Positions 1-8,383 of a DNA stretch of 64,000 nucleotides are shown here, in pieces. The stretch spans positions 62,001 through 126,000 of the forward strand of contig JACKQC010000013.1 in the NCBI GenBank assembly GCA_024233085.1, in the 5' to 3' direction. Every line of letters starts with the position of its first letter. The stretch's first letter is position 1. Made by a program: the position numbers and the translations under genes. The notes beneath the pieces are model-generated. The model was not told where the DNA came from and did no database searches. It was given only the letters and a program-made list of their open reading frames with translations. The stretch comes from Akkermansiaceae bacterium. Lineage in GTDB: Bacteria; Verrucomicrobiota; Verrucomicrobiia; Verrucomicrobiales; DEV007.

Positions 1-405
1 GCCGCCGAGCACGCGCGTTTTCCGGTCGAAGCGTTTTTCGTAGTATTCGGGGATGGTCAGGACGCCGGCCTCGCGCAGGGGCACGACGATAAATCCGCTG
101 AGGCCGATGAGCAGGGTGCTGACGCCGGCGATGAGGGCGATGTGGAAGGAGGCGAAGCCGCCGGCGAAGCCCTTCTGGGCGTTGTACATCACGGTCACGA
201 GCCCCATTTCCGTGCCGAGCATGGTCGCCACGCCCAGCCAGGTCCCGATCTTCCGGTCGGCGCCGATGTAGGCGGTCATGTCGCGGGCGTACTTCTTGAC
301 CGCGATCCCGATGAGCAGGGAAAGGCCAAGGTAGACGGCGACGATGACGCCGTCGACGACGGAGAAATTCGTGCGCTGGAGGGCTTCGACGACTTCGGGC
401 TGCAT
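1..405 (-). CDS. Sodium:solute symporter (SSS family), N-terminal part, cut by the window edge
   Basis: Reading the minus strand from an ATG at 405 gives an uninterrupted 135-residue frame that runs off the left edge. It has a first membrane helix at about residues 18-36, a short cytoplasmic loop, and then two glycine-rich helices (about 58-75 and 84-108). The segment ends in a TIPEYYEKRF motif (117-126), which is typical of the SSS family just after its second or third helix. SSS proteins use the sodium gradient to import sugars, organic acids or vitamins; the substrate cannot be told from this part. It is divergent from the beta-helix gene at 508, with about 100 bases between them that must hold both promoters. 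The family call is strong; the gene is complete only outside the window. Confidence 0.85.
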   Translation of the reverse strand, partial: MQPEVVEALQRTNFSVVDGVIVAVYLGLSLLIGIAVKKYARDMTAYIGADRKIGTWLGVATMLGTEMGLVTVMYNAQKGFAGGFASFHIALIAGVSTLLIGLSGFIVVPLREAGVLTIPEYYEKRFDRKTRVLGG

Positions 406-507
406 GGGCCGCAGTCTGAAGGCGGACGGCGCGGGGCGTCAAGCGCCGGGAACGAATCCCGCGATGGCGCGCTTTACCCGCCGGTCCGTTTCCGGCCAGA
501 CTGGGGA

Positions 508-1737
508 ATGAACGGGAAACTCAACGGGGCGCGCCTTTGCCGAACGATTCGCCGGCTGTGGCTGGCCGCGCTGTTGGCGGCGGCCACGATCGCGCCGGCC
601 CGCGATCTCCGTGTCGGCCTCGAGCCGGATGTTCCGACCATCGCGCACGCCATCAAGCTCGCGCAGCCTGGCGACACGATCCATCTCGAGCCGGGCAGGG
701 TGTATCGCGACTACGCGGGCTTTTACAACAAGCGCGGCGAACCGGGAAAACCGATCACTCTCGATGGCCACGGCGCGACGCTGGAGGGCTCGGACCCGAT
801 CGATCCGGCGCAGTGGCGCGAGGTGGAGCCGGGTCTCTTCGCGGCCGACGATCTGCTCCCGAATCTGAGCGACGCGATCATCGCGCGCTGGTTCTTTCTC
901 GTCGACGGCGGGATGCGGCTGATGGGACGCACTTCGAAGGGGCGCAGCGAACCGCTGAAGCGACCCGAGGACCTCCGGCCCGGCGAATGGACATTCGTGA
1001 AGGATCCCGCGCGCGAGAAGCCGCCGTCGAAACAGATTTTCGGCGCTTTTTACCTGAAACTCGCTCCCGGAAAATCGCTGGCCGAGGCGAATGTCGCCGC
1101 GCCGATACGGAGCGCGGGCGTGCAGTTCGGCGGCGACAACGCGCATCTCGTCATCCGGAATCTCACCGCGATCCATCCCCACAACGACGGGTTCAACATT
1201 CACGGCGACTGTCGGGAGGTGGTCTTCGAGAACATTCGCGCGATCGAGTGCGGCGACGACGGAATCAGCGCCCACGAGTCGGCCCAGTACCGGGTCGACG
1301 GCTTCGTCAGCATTGGAAACAGCACCGGGATCTGCGACACCGGCACGGCGCGGACAAGTTACCGGAATGTCTTCATCGCGGACTGCGTCGGTTTCGATCT
1401 CTACTTTCTCGACGAGGGTCGCTATTCGCTGGCGAACGCGCTCGTGCTTTCCTCGGCGCAGAATCCCTTCGTGCTGACCGGGCGGGCGGACGGCGACTGC
1501 CGCCTGACGATGGAGAATGTCCACTTTCGCCGCCTTGTCGAGCCGCGCCTCGGGACGGTCGCGGCCCGCGCCGTGGTCGCGGGGAGGGACTGCACCTTCG
1601 AAGGGCTCGATTTCAAAGTCACCGGAACCGCCAACTGGCAAAACTCCCTCATCGACGGCCATCCCTCCGAACCAGGCGCCGCCGGTGCGGACCTCGACAC
1701 GCTCAAGAAACTTGCTCCCGACAAAATCCAACCATGA
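508..1737 (+). CDS. Secreted right-handed beta-helix protein, polysaccharide lyase/hydrolase-like
   Basis: A 409-residue protein. I chose the ATG at 508 because it is followed directly by an arginine-rich n-region and a hydrophobic stretch ending in APA at about residue 31, a good signal peptide; the open frame upstream is fortuitous. The body begins with a VPTIAHAI segment and repeats typical of parallel beta-helix proteins, with short Asn/Asp/Gly-rich turns such as HNDGFNIHGD (about 225-234) and CGDDGISAHE (about 248-257). Acidic DDG turns of this sort line the active groove in pectate-lyase and GH28-like folds, so a role on a polysaccharide is likely, but the substrate and even catalysis are not proven. 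Its stop codon overlaps the ATG of the next gene (ATGA), implying one transcript and coupled translation. Confidence 0.8.
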   Translation: MNGKLNGARLCRTIRRLWLAALLAAATIAPARDLRVGLEPDVPTIAHAIKLAQPGDTIHLEPGRVYRDYAGFYNKRGEPGKPITLDGHGATLEGSDPIDPAQWREVEPGLFAADDLLPNLSDAIIARWFFLVDGGMRLMGRTSKGRSEPLKRPEDLRPGEWTFVKDPAREKPPSKQIFGAFYLKLAPGKSLAEANVAAPIRSAGVQFGGDNAHLVIRNLTAIHPHNDGFNIHGDCREVVFENIRAIECGDDGISAHESAQYRVDGFVSIGNSTGICDTGTARTSYRNVFIADCVGFDLYFLDEGRYSLANALVLSSAQNPFVLTGRADGDCRLTMENVHFRRLVEPRLGTVAARAVVAGRDCTFEGLDFKVTGTANWQNSLIDGHPSEPGAAGADLDTLKKLAPDKIQP

Positions 1738-3131
1738 AACGCCTCCTCCTCTTCCTTCTCCTGTCGACACTGGCAAGCCCCGCCCTGCCCGCGGCGGAGC
1801 CGATCGACCTCGGCTCGCGCTGGGAACTGTTTGTCGACGATTATCTCGTCGCGGAAAAAAACGGCGCCGCGCTGAAACTGCACGATCCCGTGAAACGCGA
1901 GATAGTCCTCGCCACGGACCAGCCTTGGGAGGGAAAGACCTGCGCCTATTTCTCCGTGATCCAGGATGGCGGGAAGGTGCTGATGTATTATCGCGGATCG
2001 TCGGGAGGCTCGGACCACAGTGATGCCCAGGTCACCTGTGTCGCCGAGAGCGCCGACGGCATCCATTTCACCCGGCCGAAGCTCGGCCTGATCGAGGCGG
2101 GCGGGACGAAGGACAACAATGTGATCTGGCGCGGCGTGGAATCGCACAATTTCTCGCCCTTTCTCGACGCGAATCCGCGAGCGAAGCCGGAACAACGCTT
2201 CAAAGCCCTGGGAGGTGTGAAGCAGCCCGGAAAAAACTGGCACCAGGGCGAGACGCCGGGCGGGCTGTATGCCTTCGCCTCCGCCGATGGGATTCAGTGG
2301 GAAAAGATGAAGGACGAGCCGGTCATCACCAAGGGAGCCTTCGATTCGCAGAACCTGGCGTTTTGGGACGTCACCCGCGATCGCTACGCCTGTTTCAGCC
2401 GTATTTTCATCAACAAGGTTCGCGCCGTCCAGAGCAACTCCTCGACGGACTTCCTCGCCTGGACCGAGCCCGTGCCGCACGAGTACGCCGAGGGAGTTCC
2501 GTGGGAACATTTCTACACCTCCGCGACGGTGCCCTGTCCGACCGCGCCGCACCTTTTTCTCTCGTTTCCGAAGCGTTTTCTGCCCTCGCGAAAGAAGGTG
2601 CCAGAACACGAGGGGCCCGGAGTTTCGGACGCCGTGTTCATGTCGAGCCGCGACGGGGTGCACTGGGATCGCCCCTTCCTCGAGGCCTGGGTGCGTCCCG
2701 GGCCTGACCGGAAAAACTGGACCGATCGCAGCAACATGACGGCGAACGGCATCGTCGTGACCGGGGAGGGGGAGTGGTCGCTCTACATCAGCGAGCATTA
2801 TCGTCATGACGATCATCGCATTCGCCGGCTCACGGTGCGGCGGCAGGGCTTCGCCTCGATGCACGGGGGCGCCGAAGGCGGGAGCTTCACCACGAGACCG
2901 CTCGTCGTGAGCGGACCGATGCTGCGGCTCAACTACGCGACATCCGCCGCCGGTTCGGTCCGGGTCGAGGCGTTGGACGAGGACGGCCGAGTCGCGGCGG
3001 AGTTGCCGGAGCTGTATGGCGACGAATTCGACGCGCCGGCGCTCGATGTTTCCGCGCTGAAAGGCCAAGCGGTGCGGCTGCGCGTCACGCTGCGAGACGC
3101 GGACCTGTATGCCTTCCGGTTTGCCGAATGA
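1734..3131 (+). CDS. Secreted five-bladed-propeller glycoside hydrolase-like protein
   Basis: A 465-residue protein with a clear signal peptide (1-20) starting at the ATG that overlaps the previous stop. The mature part opens with LGSRWELFVDDYLV, a signature of a GH43/GH32-like propeller group common in Planctomycetes and Verrucomicrobia, followed by blade-like segments (for example SADGIQWEKM, SSRDGVHWDRP) and a C-terminal beta-sandwich from about residue 365 that starts with RRQGFASM and contains TTRPLVV. The same architecture reappears in the C-terminal half of the 1074-residue protein at 50102-53326. Likely substrate is a glycan, in partnership with the coupled beta-helix protein. No catalytic acid pair can be assigned from the sequence alone. 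It ends 15 bases from a convergent gene. Confidence 0.75.
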   Translation: MKRLLLFLLLSTLASPALPAAEPIDLGSRWELFVDDYLVAEKNGAALKLHDPVKREIVLATDQPWEGKTCAYFSVIQDGGKVLMYYRGSSGGSDHSDAQVTCVAESADGIHFTRPKLGLIEAGGTKDNNVIWRGVESHNFSPFLDANPRAKPEQRFKALGGVKQPGKNWHQGETPGGLYAFASADGIQWEKMKDEPVITKGAFDSQNLAFWDVTRDRYACFSRIFINKVRAVQSNSSTDFLAWTEPVPHEYAEGVPWEHFYTSATVPCPTAPHLFLSFPKRFLPSRKKVPEHEGPGVSDAVFMSSRDGVHWDRPFLEAWVRPGPDRKNWTDRSNMTANGIVVTGEGEWSLYISEHYRHDDHRIRRLTVRRQGFASMHGGAEGGSFTTRPLVVSGPMLRLNYATSAAGSVRVEALDEDGRVAAELPELYGDEFDAPALDVSALKGQAVRLRVTLRDADLYAFRFAE

Positions 3132-3146
3132 ACCCTGTCGATTTGC

Positions 3147-4169
3147 TCAGTCCCAGCCGTGGGCGTCGCGGACCTTGACCATCGCGTCGAGGATGGTGTT
3201 CCAGGTTTGCTGGGTTTCGAGCATTTCGTTGGGGAACATGCAGCCGTCCCAGCAGATGTGTTCGATGCCGCGGGCGGCGGCGTCCTTCAGCCAATAGCCG
3301 GCGCATTTGACGATGTCGAGCTTGCCGTTGGCGTCGTCCGCCGGGCAGTGACGGCCGGTTTTGTCGTGGCTGCCGGTGCCGTGGACGCTTCCGTCGTTTT
3401 GCGCGACGTGGAAATCGATGGTCCATGGACGCAGGGCGTCGGTCATTTTTTCGTAGGCGGCGTAAAATTCCTCGTCGGTGTATTCGCCGCCGAGCAGGGC
3501 GTGCCCGGGGGCGTTGTAGCCGAGCAGGTAGAGGTAGGTGTGGGCCATGTCGGCCTGAAAACCGACCGTGCCGGGCATGTCGACGGCCTCGAGGAGGTCG
3601 ACCATGTCTTTCCAACTGTGCATGCCGGCCCAGCAGATCTCGCCTTCGGCGGCGAGGCGTTCGCCGGCGTCCTGGGCGACTTTCGCGGCCTCGCGGAAGG
3701 TGGCGGCGATTTTCTGTGTGTTCCCGGCGGGATCGGCGGACCAGTTCGTCGGGCTGTCGGCGGAGTCGATGCGGATGACGCCGTATTGGCGGACGCCGTG
3801 TTCGTTGAGAATCCTGGCGATGCGGCAGGCTTTTTCGACGGCGAGGACAAACTTGCCGCGCGCGGTCTCGTCGCCCATGGCCGAGTCGCCGACCGTTCCG
3901 GGCCAGACGGGCGCCACCAGGGAGCCGACTTTCAGGCCGTGACCGGCGATCTTGTCCGCCATGGCGCGAATGGCGTCGTCGCTGGCGTCGGGATCGGTGT
4001 GCGGGTGGAAAAGGAACAGGTCCACCCCGTCGTATTTCTGGCCATTGACTTCGGCGGCGGCGGTGAGTTCCAGCATGCGATCGAGGCTGATCGGCGGGTG
4101 ATCGGTGCCGTCTTCTTTCCCGACCAGGCCGGGCCACATCGCGTTGTGAAGTTTGGGTTTGCTGGGCAT
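3147..4169 (-). CDS. Sugar phosphate isomerase/epimerase-like TIM-barrel protein
   Basis: A 340-residue cytoplasmic protein without signal peptide. The pattern of alternating hydrophobic strands and helices, with acidic and histidine residues at strand ends (E175/E177, D207 and H210 in GFQADMAH, D252 and H254 in IDFHVAQ), fits the xylose-isomerase-like AP endonuclease 2 TIM-barrel superfamily, whose members bind a divalent metal and isomerise or epimerise sugars. The exact reaction is unknown. In this phylum such proteins often sit with Gfo/Idh/MocA oxidoreductases and DUF6807 proteins, both of which lie a few kilobases upstream on the same strand. A dispersed palindromic repeat separates it from the pilin-like gene upstream. 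Confidence 0.75.
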   Translation of the reverse strand: MPSKPKLHNAMWPGLVGKEDGTDHPPISLDRMLELTAAAEVNGQKYDGVDLFLFHPHTDPDASDDAIRAMADKIAGHGLKVGSLVAPVWPGTVGDSAMGDETARGKFVLAVEKACRIARILNEHGVRQYGVIRIDSADSPTNWSADPAGNTQKIAATFREAAKVAQDAGERLAAEGEICWAGMHSWKDMVDLLEAVDMPGTVGFQADMAHTYLYLLGYNAPGHALLGGEYTDEEFYAAYEKMTDALRPWTIDFHVAQNDGSVHGTGSHDKTGRHCPADDANGKLDIVKCAGYWLKDAAARGIEHICWDGCMFPNEMLETQQTWNTILDAMVKVRDAHGWD

Positions 4170-4310
4170 GTCTGCGGGGCGGTGGATTACTGGGTTTGAA
4201 AAATGCGAGCGATGGACCGGCGCTCGGAAACCGGGCGATCATCATACATGCCGACTTCCGCGAGGCAAATTCAAACCGTCGGGTGGCGGTTTTCCGGCAA
4301 CGGGAAGGCG

Positions 4311-4352
4311 GACCAAACAGGGTTGGATGACGGACCTAACCCTATTGAGTCC
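4311..4352. repeat. Dispersed palindromic repeat, copy R1
   Basis: Contains ACAGGGTTGG and, after a short spacer, CTAACCCTATTGAGT, an imperfect inverted repeat of the family core. It lies downstream of the pilin-like gene and upstream of the TIM-barrel gene, both on the minus strand. Confidence 0.75.
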
Positions 4353-4409
4353 CGGCCGCCGGTCGGCGGACAAGCCGGAAAATGGGCGCTTTCCGGCCGT
4401 GACCGCCGC

Positions 4410-4970
4410 TCAATGGCGATAGGGGGCGAAGAGCGTGTCGGTGTCGCTCGTCTCCGTGACTTCGAGGACCGCCGGTTTGGCGGGCTCGACCGGTTCCAGG
4501 CGGCGTGGCACGAGTTCGAACGCCTTGGCGCCCGGTTTGCCGATTTCGGTGATCTCGAAACCGCGAACGGCCTCGTTCCACAGGATGCGAATTTTCCCCT
4601 TTTCCGCCTCGCGCTGGGTCTGCATGACGGGCGAGAGAATCGCGGTGGCGCCGTCTTTGCCCGCAAGGTCGGTGTCCGGCAGGGAGTGGTAGGTGAGGCG
4701 GATCGGTTGTCCCCACGGCGGGCTTTGAATGCGCTCAAGGGCCTCGCCCATGGAGAGGCCTTCGGGAATTTCTCCGCCATTCTGCACATAGACGGAGACG
4801 GCTCGGTTCAGGATGTGCGCGTCGGCGGCGAGCTTCGACTCCGACGCGGCGTCGATAAATCGGGCCACGCCGGGGTAAATGAGGGAGGCAAACACGCCGC
4901 TGACAGCGAGATAGGCGAGGAGATTCGAGACTGCCTCGCCCCGGGAACGCCTGTGAGAACCTGCCTTCAT
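4410..4970 (-). CDS. Small pilin-like (type II secretion/type IV pilin-like) protein
   Basis: A 186-residue protein with a short basic leader (about eleven residues, ending RRSRG), a single hydrophobic helix (about 15-33) and then an amphipathic stretch and a globular tail. This layout and the segment DAHILNRAVSVYVQNGG after the helix match a pseudopilin-like family that I associate with Verrucomicrobiota. The prepilin motif is not classical: the residue after the candidate cleavage glycine (G11) is glutamate, and the usual Glu at mature position 5 is replaced (N16). It is solitary, has its own AT-rich promoter, and no pilus assembly genes are nearby. Role could be a minor pilin or secreted surface protein. 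A similar solitary gene lies at 59474. Confidence 0.6.
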   Translation of the reverse strand: MKAGSHRRSRGEAVSNLLAYLAVSGVFASLIYPGVARFIDAASESKLAADAHILNRAVSVYVQNGGEIPEGLSMGEALERIQSPPWGQPIRLTYHSLPDTDLAGKDGATAILSPVMQTQREAEKGKIRILWNEAVRGFEITEIGKPGAKAFELVPRRLEPVEPAKPAVLEVTETSDTDTLFAPYRH

Positions 4971-5012
4971 GGTAAAAAATCGAGTGCGACTAAATTCGAG
5001 ATTATTGTAAAA

Positions 5013-5042
5013 ATTATAAAAACCGTAAAAAAACTCAAGTAA
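5013..5042 (-). promoter_or_regulatory. AT-rich promoter of the pilin-like gene
   Basis: On the minus strand a perfect TATAAT (plus coordinates 5013-5018) lies about 43 bases before the ATG at 4970, inside a strikingly AT-rich tract in an otherwise GC-rich genome. The -35 box is less clear: TTACTT with an 18-base spacer or TTGAGT with a 14-base spacer. The tract could also act as an UP element. Confidence 0.5.
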
Positions 5043-5086
5043 AAAATTACATGTTTGCTGATTTTCTTTGATTTTTGTCGCAAACG

Positions 5087-5126
5087 AAAAAAACGCCGCC
5101 TCCCGATTCGGCGGGAGGCGGCGTTT
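5087..5126 (-). terminator. Rho-independent terminator of the lsrF transcription unit
   Basis: A perfect 15-bp stem (5091-5105 with 5112-5126) and a six-base loop, followed on the minus strand by a run of seven T. It lies 40 bases after the lsrF stop codon and ends the minus-strand run that begins at about 9334. Confidence 0.92.
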
Positions 5127-5166
5127 GATGGGGGGAAAGGCGATGTTCGGGGTGGCCCGGGGCGGC

Positions 5167-6120
5167 TCAGGCGTTTTTCAGGTCGTTGTAGAGTTGGAAG
5201 GCCTCGTCGGGCGACATGCCTTCGTGAACGACGCCGCGCACGGCCTTCATCATGGGCACGGGAGCGTCGGACTGGAAGATATTCCGGCCCATGTCCACGC
5301 CGCTGGCGCCCTGCTGGCAGGCGTCGTAGGCCATCTGGAGCGCGTCGCGCTCGGGGCGTTTTTTTCCGCCGGCGATCACGATCGGCACCGGGCAGCAGCT
5401 GGTGATGGTCTCGAAGTCCTCGTCGGTGTGGTAGCACTTCACCATGTGGCAGCCCAGCTCGGCCATGATGCGGGTGGCGAGGCGGAAATACTGCGCGGTG
5501 CGGGCCATGGCCTTGCCGACGGCGACGACACCCATCACGGCGATGCCGTAGCGGTTGGCGGCATCGATGAGTTTGGTCATGTTCTGCAGCGAACGGCGCT
5601 CGTGCTGGCTGCCGATGAAGACCTGCACAGCGAGCACGCTGGCGTTCAGACGCAGGGCGTCCTCGATATCGACGGCGGTGTCCTCGTAGGAGAGCGGTTC
5701 GTAGCCGGGCCGGGAAAGCTTGAGGGGTTTGCCGTCGAGTTCGCCCTCCCATTCGTCATTCGGGCTCACCATCGAGGTGCCGCCCGAGGCGCGCAGGGCG
5801 ATGGCTTTCCGCGTGGAGGCCGGGATGATGCTGCGCTGAATGCCTCGTGTCAGCATGAGGCAGTCGCAATGCGGCTCCAGCGGCAGGATGGTCTGGTCGA
5901 CCCGCTCCAGACCGGTGGTCGGCCCCATGAAATAGCCGTGGTCGAAGGCCAGCATGATCGTGCGGCCCGTCTTCGGATTGAAAACGCGGGAGAGCCGGTT
6001 TTTCAGGCCCCAATCGTACTGGTGCGAGCCTTTGAGGAAAAAACCGGGCGTTTCCTGCGGAGTGTCGGTGTAAAACTCCTTGTCCTTCTTTTCGGTTTGG
6101 GTGCCGTCGAGATCAGCCAT
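5167..6120 (-). CDS. lsrF: LsrF-like 3-hydroxy-5-phosphonooxypentane-2,4-dione thiolase (class I aldolase fold)
   Basis: A 317-residue protein closely resembling E. coli LsrF over its whole length: an MADLD start, a DWG motif near residue 36, RVFNPKTGRTIMLAFDHGYF (45-64), GPTTGLERVDQ, the Schiff-base lysine K228 in MVKCYH, VPIVIAGGKK (245-254) and SGVDMGRNIFQSD (273-285). LsrF cleaves the phosphorylated, isomerised form of the quorum signal AI-2 to acetyl-CoA and dihydroxyacetone phosphate. Relative to E. coli there is an insertion of roughly 25 residues around 120-145. None of lsrK, lsrG, lsrR or an AI-2 transporter is in the window, so the substrate here may be a different ketose phosphate. 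It follows the oxidoreductase gene by 106 bases and is followed by a strong terminator. Confidence 0.88.
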   Translation of the reverse strand: MADLDGTQTEKKDKEFYTDTPQETPGFFLKGSHQYDWGLKNRLSRVFNPKTGRTIMLAFDHGYFMGPTTGLERVDQTILPLEPHCDCLMLTRGIQRSIIPASTRKAIALRASGGTSMVSPNDEWEGELDGKPLKLSRPGYEPLSYEDTAVDIEDALRLNASVLAVQVFIGSQHERRSLQNMTKLIDAANRYGIAVMGVVAVGKAMARTAQYFRLATRIMAELGCHMVKCYHTDEDFETITSCCPVPIVIAGGKKRPERDALQMAYDACQQGASGVDMGRNIFQSDAPVPMMKAVRGVVHEGMSPDEAFQLYNDLKNA

Positions 6121-6226
6121 GGTCGTGTGAGGGAAGAGATTTCGGTTGGTGGATTTTTCGTTCGGTGAGCGCGGACGATGCGCCCGGAAAGCGGGGGCGT
6201 CAACCGCGAGGGGACTCGAAAAAGGG

Positions 6227-7555
6227 TCACACCCCGCGCGGTGTCGCCCAGTGCTCGCGGTATTCGCGGCGCAGCAGGGCGGCGGCTTCCTCGTCGCCGG
6301 CGATCGTTTCCGTCTCCGGGTCGAAGCGCAGGTTCCGGCCGGTGCGCGCGGCGATATTCGCCAGGTGGCAGAGCGACGAACTGAGATGGTGAATTTCGAT
6401 GCTCGCGTGCAAGTCGCGGCCGGGTCCGGCGGCGAGGTTTTCGCGCACGGCGGCGAGGAAATTCTCGTGGTGCGCCGCGAGATCGACGCCGTTGGCGGGA
6501 ATTTCCTCGATGAGCTTGTTCTTTGGACCGAAAATCCGCCAGCCGCGCGCCTTGCCGCCGACCACCATGCCCTCGGTGCCGTACCAGGCGCAGCCGTTTT
6601 CGTGGCCCTCCTGCACGTAGGGGCTCCAGTCGCGCTGTTCGTAGAAAAGCTGCCGCTTCCCGCCTTCGGTGTCGTATTCGAAGCCGGCGTAGATCGAGTC
6701 CGGCCACTGCTGGTCGTCGTCGAAAAACAGCTTGCTCCCCAGCGCCGTGACCCGGTTCGGATGCGACGTCACGCCCAGGCCCCAACGGGCGATGTCGATG
6801 TCGTGCACGCCGTCGTTCCCGATGTCGCCCGTTCCGAAGTGGTGGAACCACCGCCAGTGCGCCGGGTGATAGGTCGATCGGAACGGCACTTTCGGCGCCG
6901 GGCCGAGCCACATCTCGTAGTCGAGAGAGGCGGGCGGCTCGGTGAAAGGCTGATGCCCGTGGTTTTTTCGCAGTTGGCTGTTCCAGGCCTTCGCGATCAG
7001 CACCTCGCCGATGACGCCGCCGCGGATTTTCTCGATCGCCGTCCGCACATGAGCCGTGCCGCGGCTTTGGGTGCCGACCTGCATGCGGACGTGGTTGCGG
7101 GCGGCGGCGTCGATCATCAGCCGCCCCTCGCGCAGGTTGTGCGAGCAGGGCTTTTCCACATAGACATGCTTGCCCGCGTCGGCCGCGTAAATCGCCCCCG
7201 GCGCGTGCCAGTGGTCCGGCGTCGCCATGAAACAGGCCCGCACCGCCGCGTCCTCGATGGCCGGACGCATGTCCTGGGAAATCTTCGGCGTCTGACCCGT
7301 CGTGTCCTGGATGTGTTTCGCCGCCGCCTCGGCCCGCTGGCGGTCGGCATCGACGACCCAGTGAAAGGCCACGTCCTTGCGCTGGCAGAGGGTGCGGACG
7401 TGGTTCATCCCCATCCCGCCGGGACCGATGATCGCCAGCGGAATTTTCTCGGCCTCACCCGCCGATCGCAGGATGCCCGGCGCCGTGGCGGCGGCGGCGG
7501 ACACGGCGGAGAGGGTGGAGGATTTGAGGAAGCGGCGGCGGGTTGACGGGGACAT
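6227..7555 (-). CDS. Tat-exported Gfo/Idh/MocA family oxidoreductase
   Basis: A 442-residue protein. The N-terminus has a twin-arginine signal (TRRRFLKSS, 5-13) and an alanine-rich hydrophobic segment, so it is probably exported folded with its cofactor. The Rossmann motif is GPGGMGMNH (44-52), followed by ATPDHWHA (111-118) and the family's EKP motif (134-136, catalytic lysine K135). A later VHDIDIARW segment fits the substrate-binding histidine/aspartate region. Family members oxidise or reduce a sugar hydroxyl with NAD(P); exported versions are abundant in Verrucomicrobia and Planctomycetes. It lies between the toxin-antitoxin pair and lsrF on the same strand. The substrate is unknown. Confidence 0.88.
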   Translation of the reverse strand: MSPSTRRRFLKSSTLSAVSAAAATAPGILRSAGEAEKIPLAIIGPGGMGMNHVRTLCQRKDVAFHWVVDADRQRAEAAAKHIQDTTGQTPKISQDMRPAIEDAAVRACFMATPDHWHAPGAIYAADAGKHVYVEKPCSHNLREGRLMIDAAARNHVRMQVGTQSRGTAHVRTAIEKIRGGVIGEVLIAKAWNSQLRKNHGHQPFTEPPASLDYEMWLGPAPKVPFRSTYHPAHWRWFHHFGTGDIGNDGVHDIDIARWGLGVTSHPNRVTALGSKLFFDDDQQWPDSIYAGFEYDTEGGKRQLFYEQRDWSPYVQEGHENGCAWYGTEGMVVGGKARGWRIFGPKNKLIEEIPANGVDLAAHHENFLAAVRENLAAGPGRDLHASIEIHHLSSSLCHLANIAARTGRNLRFDPETETIAGDEEAAALLRREYREHWATPRGV

Positions 7556-7667
7556 GACTCGGAGGTTGGCGGTGAATGCGAATACGCTGCCAATCCTCCG
7601 ATGGGGCGCCCCTCCGCGTCAAGCAAGAGCGCGACGCCGCATCCGGGCCCCTTGGTTCGGCCGTCTT

Positions 7668-8108
7668 TCAGATCAGCAAATCCACCTTGAGATCGCCGTA
7701 GTCCAGAAATCCGCGATCCAGTGTCGTCAGCGAAAAACCATGGGCCTTGGCAAAAGCCGCGAGGTAGGCATCCGTCCAGCGTTGGTGCCGGGGAGATTCA
7801 CTGCTCGCCGCGGCGCGAAACGGAGCGTCGATCGCGGTCATTTCCGTCACGAAAACGACTCGTGGGTCGTTGACGAGAGAATCGTAAACTTCCCACGCTC
7901 CCTTTTGACCAAGAACATTGGCTTCGCCCATGATGAGACGATTGGTGAGATGCCGGAGCAGCGCCATCTGGGTCACTCGGCAAAAGGCGCAGGAGTCATC
8001 TTTCCGCGATTCGAACCAGGCTTTCGCCATCCGGTGGTGCGCGTGGACATCGACCGCCAAAGCCAGCCAGACGTTCGCGTCAACCAAGCTAATCCCAGAG
8101 GCTGGCAT
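7668..8108 (-). CDS. vapC: PIN-domain ribonuclease toxin, VapC family
   Basis: A 146-residue PIN domain. D10 in SLVDANVW, D113 in RWTDAYLAAFA and D131 in TTLDRGF are the acidic metal-binding residues of the family, and FCRVTQMALLR (42-52) is typical of this VapC subgroup. Such toxins cut RNA, usually tRNA or rRNA, when not bound by the antitoxin. Its ATG lies inside the 3-prime end of the preceding antitoxin gene (20-base overlap), the usual antitoxin-first arrangement, so the pair is translated together. All expected catalytic residues appear present, so it is probably active. Confidence 0.85.
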   Translation of the reverse strand: MPASGISLVDANVWLALAVDVHAHHRMAKAWFESRKDDSCAFCRVTQMALLRHLTNRLIMGEANVLGQKGAWEVYDSLVNDPRVVFVTEMTAIDAPFRAAASSESPRHQRWTDAYLAAFAKAHGFSLTTLDRGFLDYGDLKVDLLI

Positions 8109-8316
8109 CCAAATCCTCCGGCGTTGGTTCGATCACGGTTCCTGTCGCGCCCCGGACCAGCGGCAATTCGACCCGTTTCCGGGCCGCGTCATTCAAAACC
8201 GCGCTCGATTCCCGCAGGATGGTCAAGAGCCCCAAACCGTTCTCCGGCAACAAATGCGGCTCCCGGGCGACCAGTTGACCATGGTCGATTTCGACTTCCA
8301 CCGTCGTAAAACTCAT
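8089..8316 (-). CDS. Antitoxin of the VapBC-type pair
   Basis: A 75-residue acidic protein directly upstream of, and overlapping, the PIN toxin gene. I chose the ATG at 8316 (MSFTTVEVEIDHG) because the sequence before it lacks conserved character; an ATG at 8337 is an alternative. The N-terminus TVEVEIDHGQLVA resembles a short strand-swapped or prevent-host-death-like DNA-binding segment, and the tail EPTPEDLDASLWD looks like the acidic toxin-binding end of many antitoxins. The role is assigned from position and size; I cannot name the antitoxin family with certainty. Only about 70 bases separate it from the upstream DUF6807 gene, so it may be co-transcribed with that gene or have its own autoregulated promoter. 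Confidence 0.75.
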   Translation of the reverse strand: MSFTTVEVEIDHGQLVAREPHLLPENGLGLLTILRESSAVLNDAARKRVELPLVRGATGTVIEPTPEDLDASLWD

Positions 8317-8383
8317 GGGGAAAAGTTCGCGCGCCATTGCCGCCAAAGCAACTCCGTTGATCGGCAAGACGCCGCCCCCAGGC

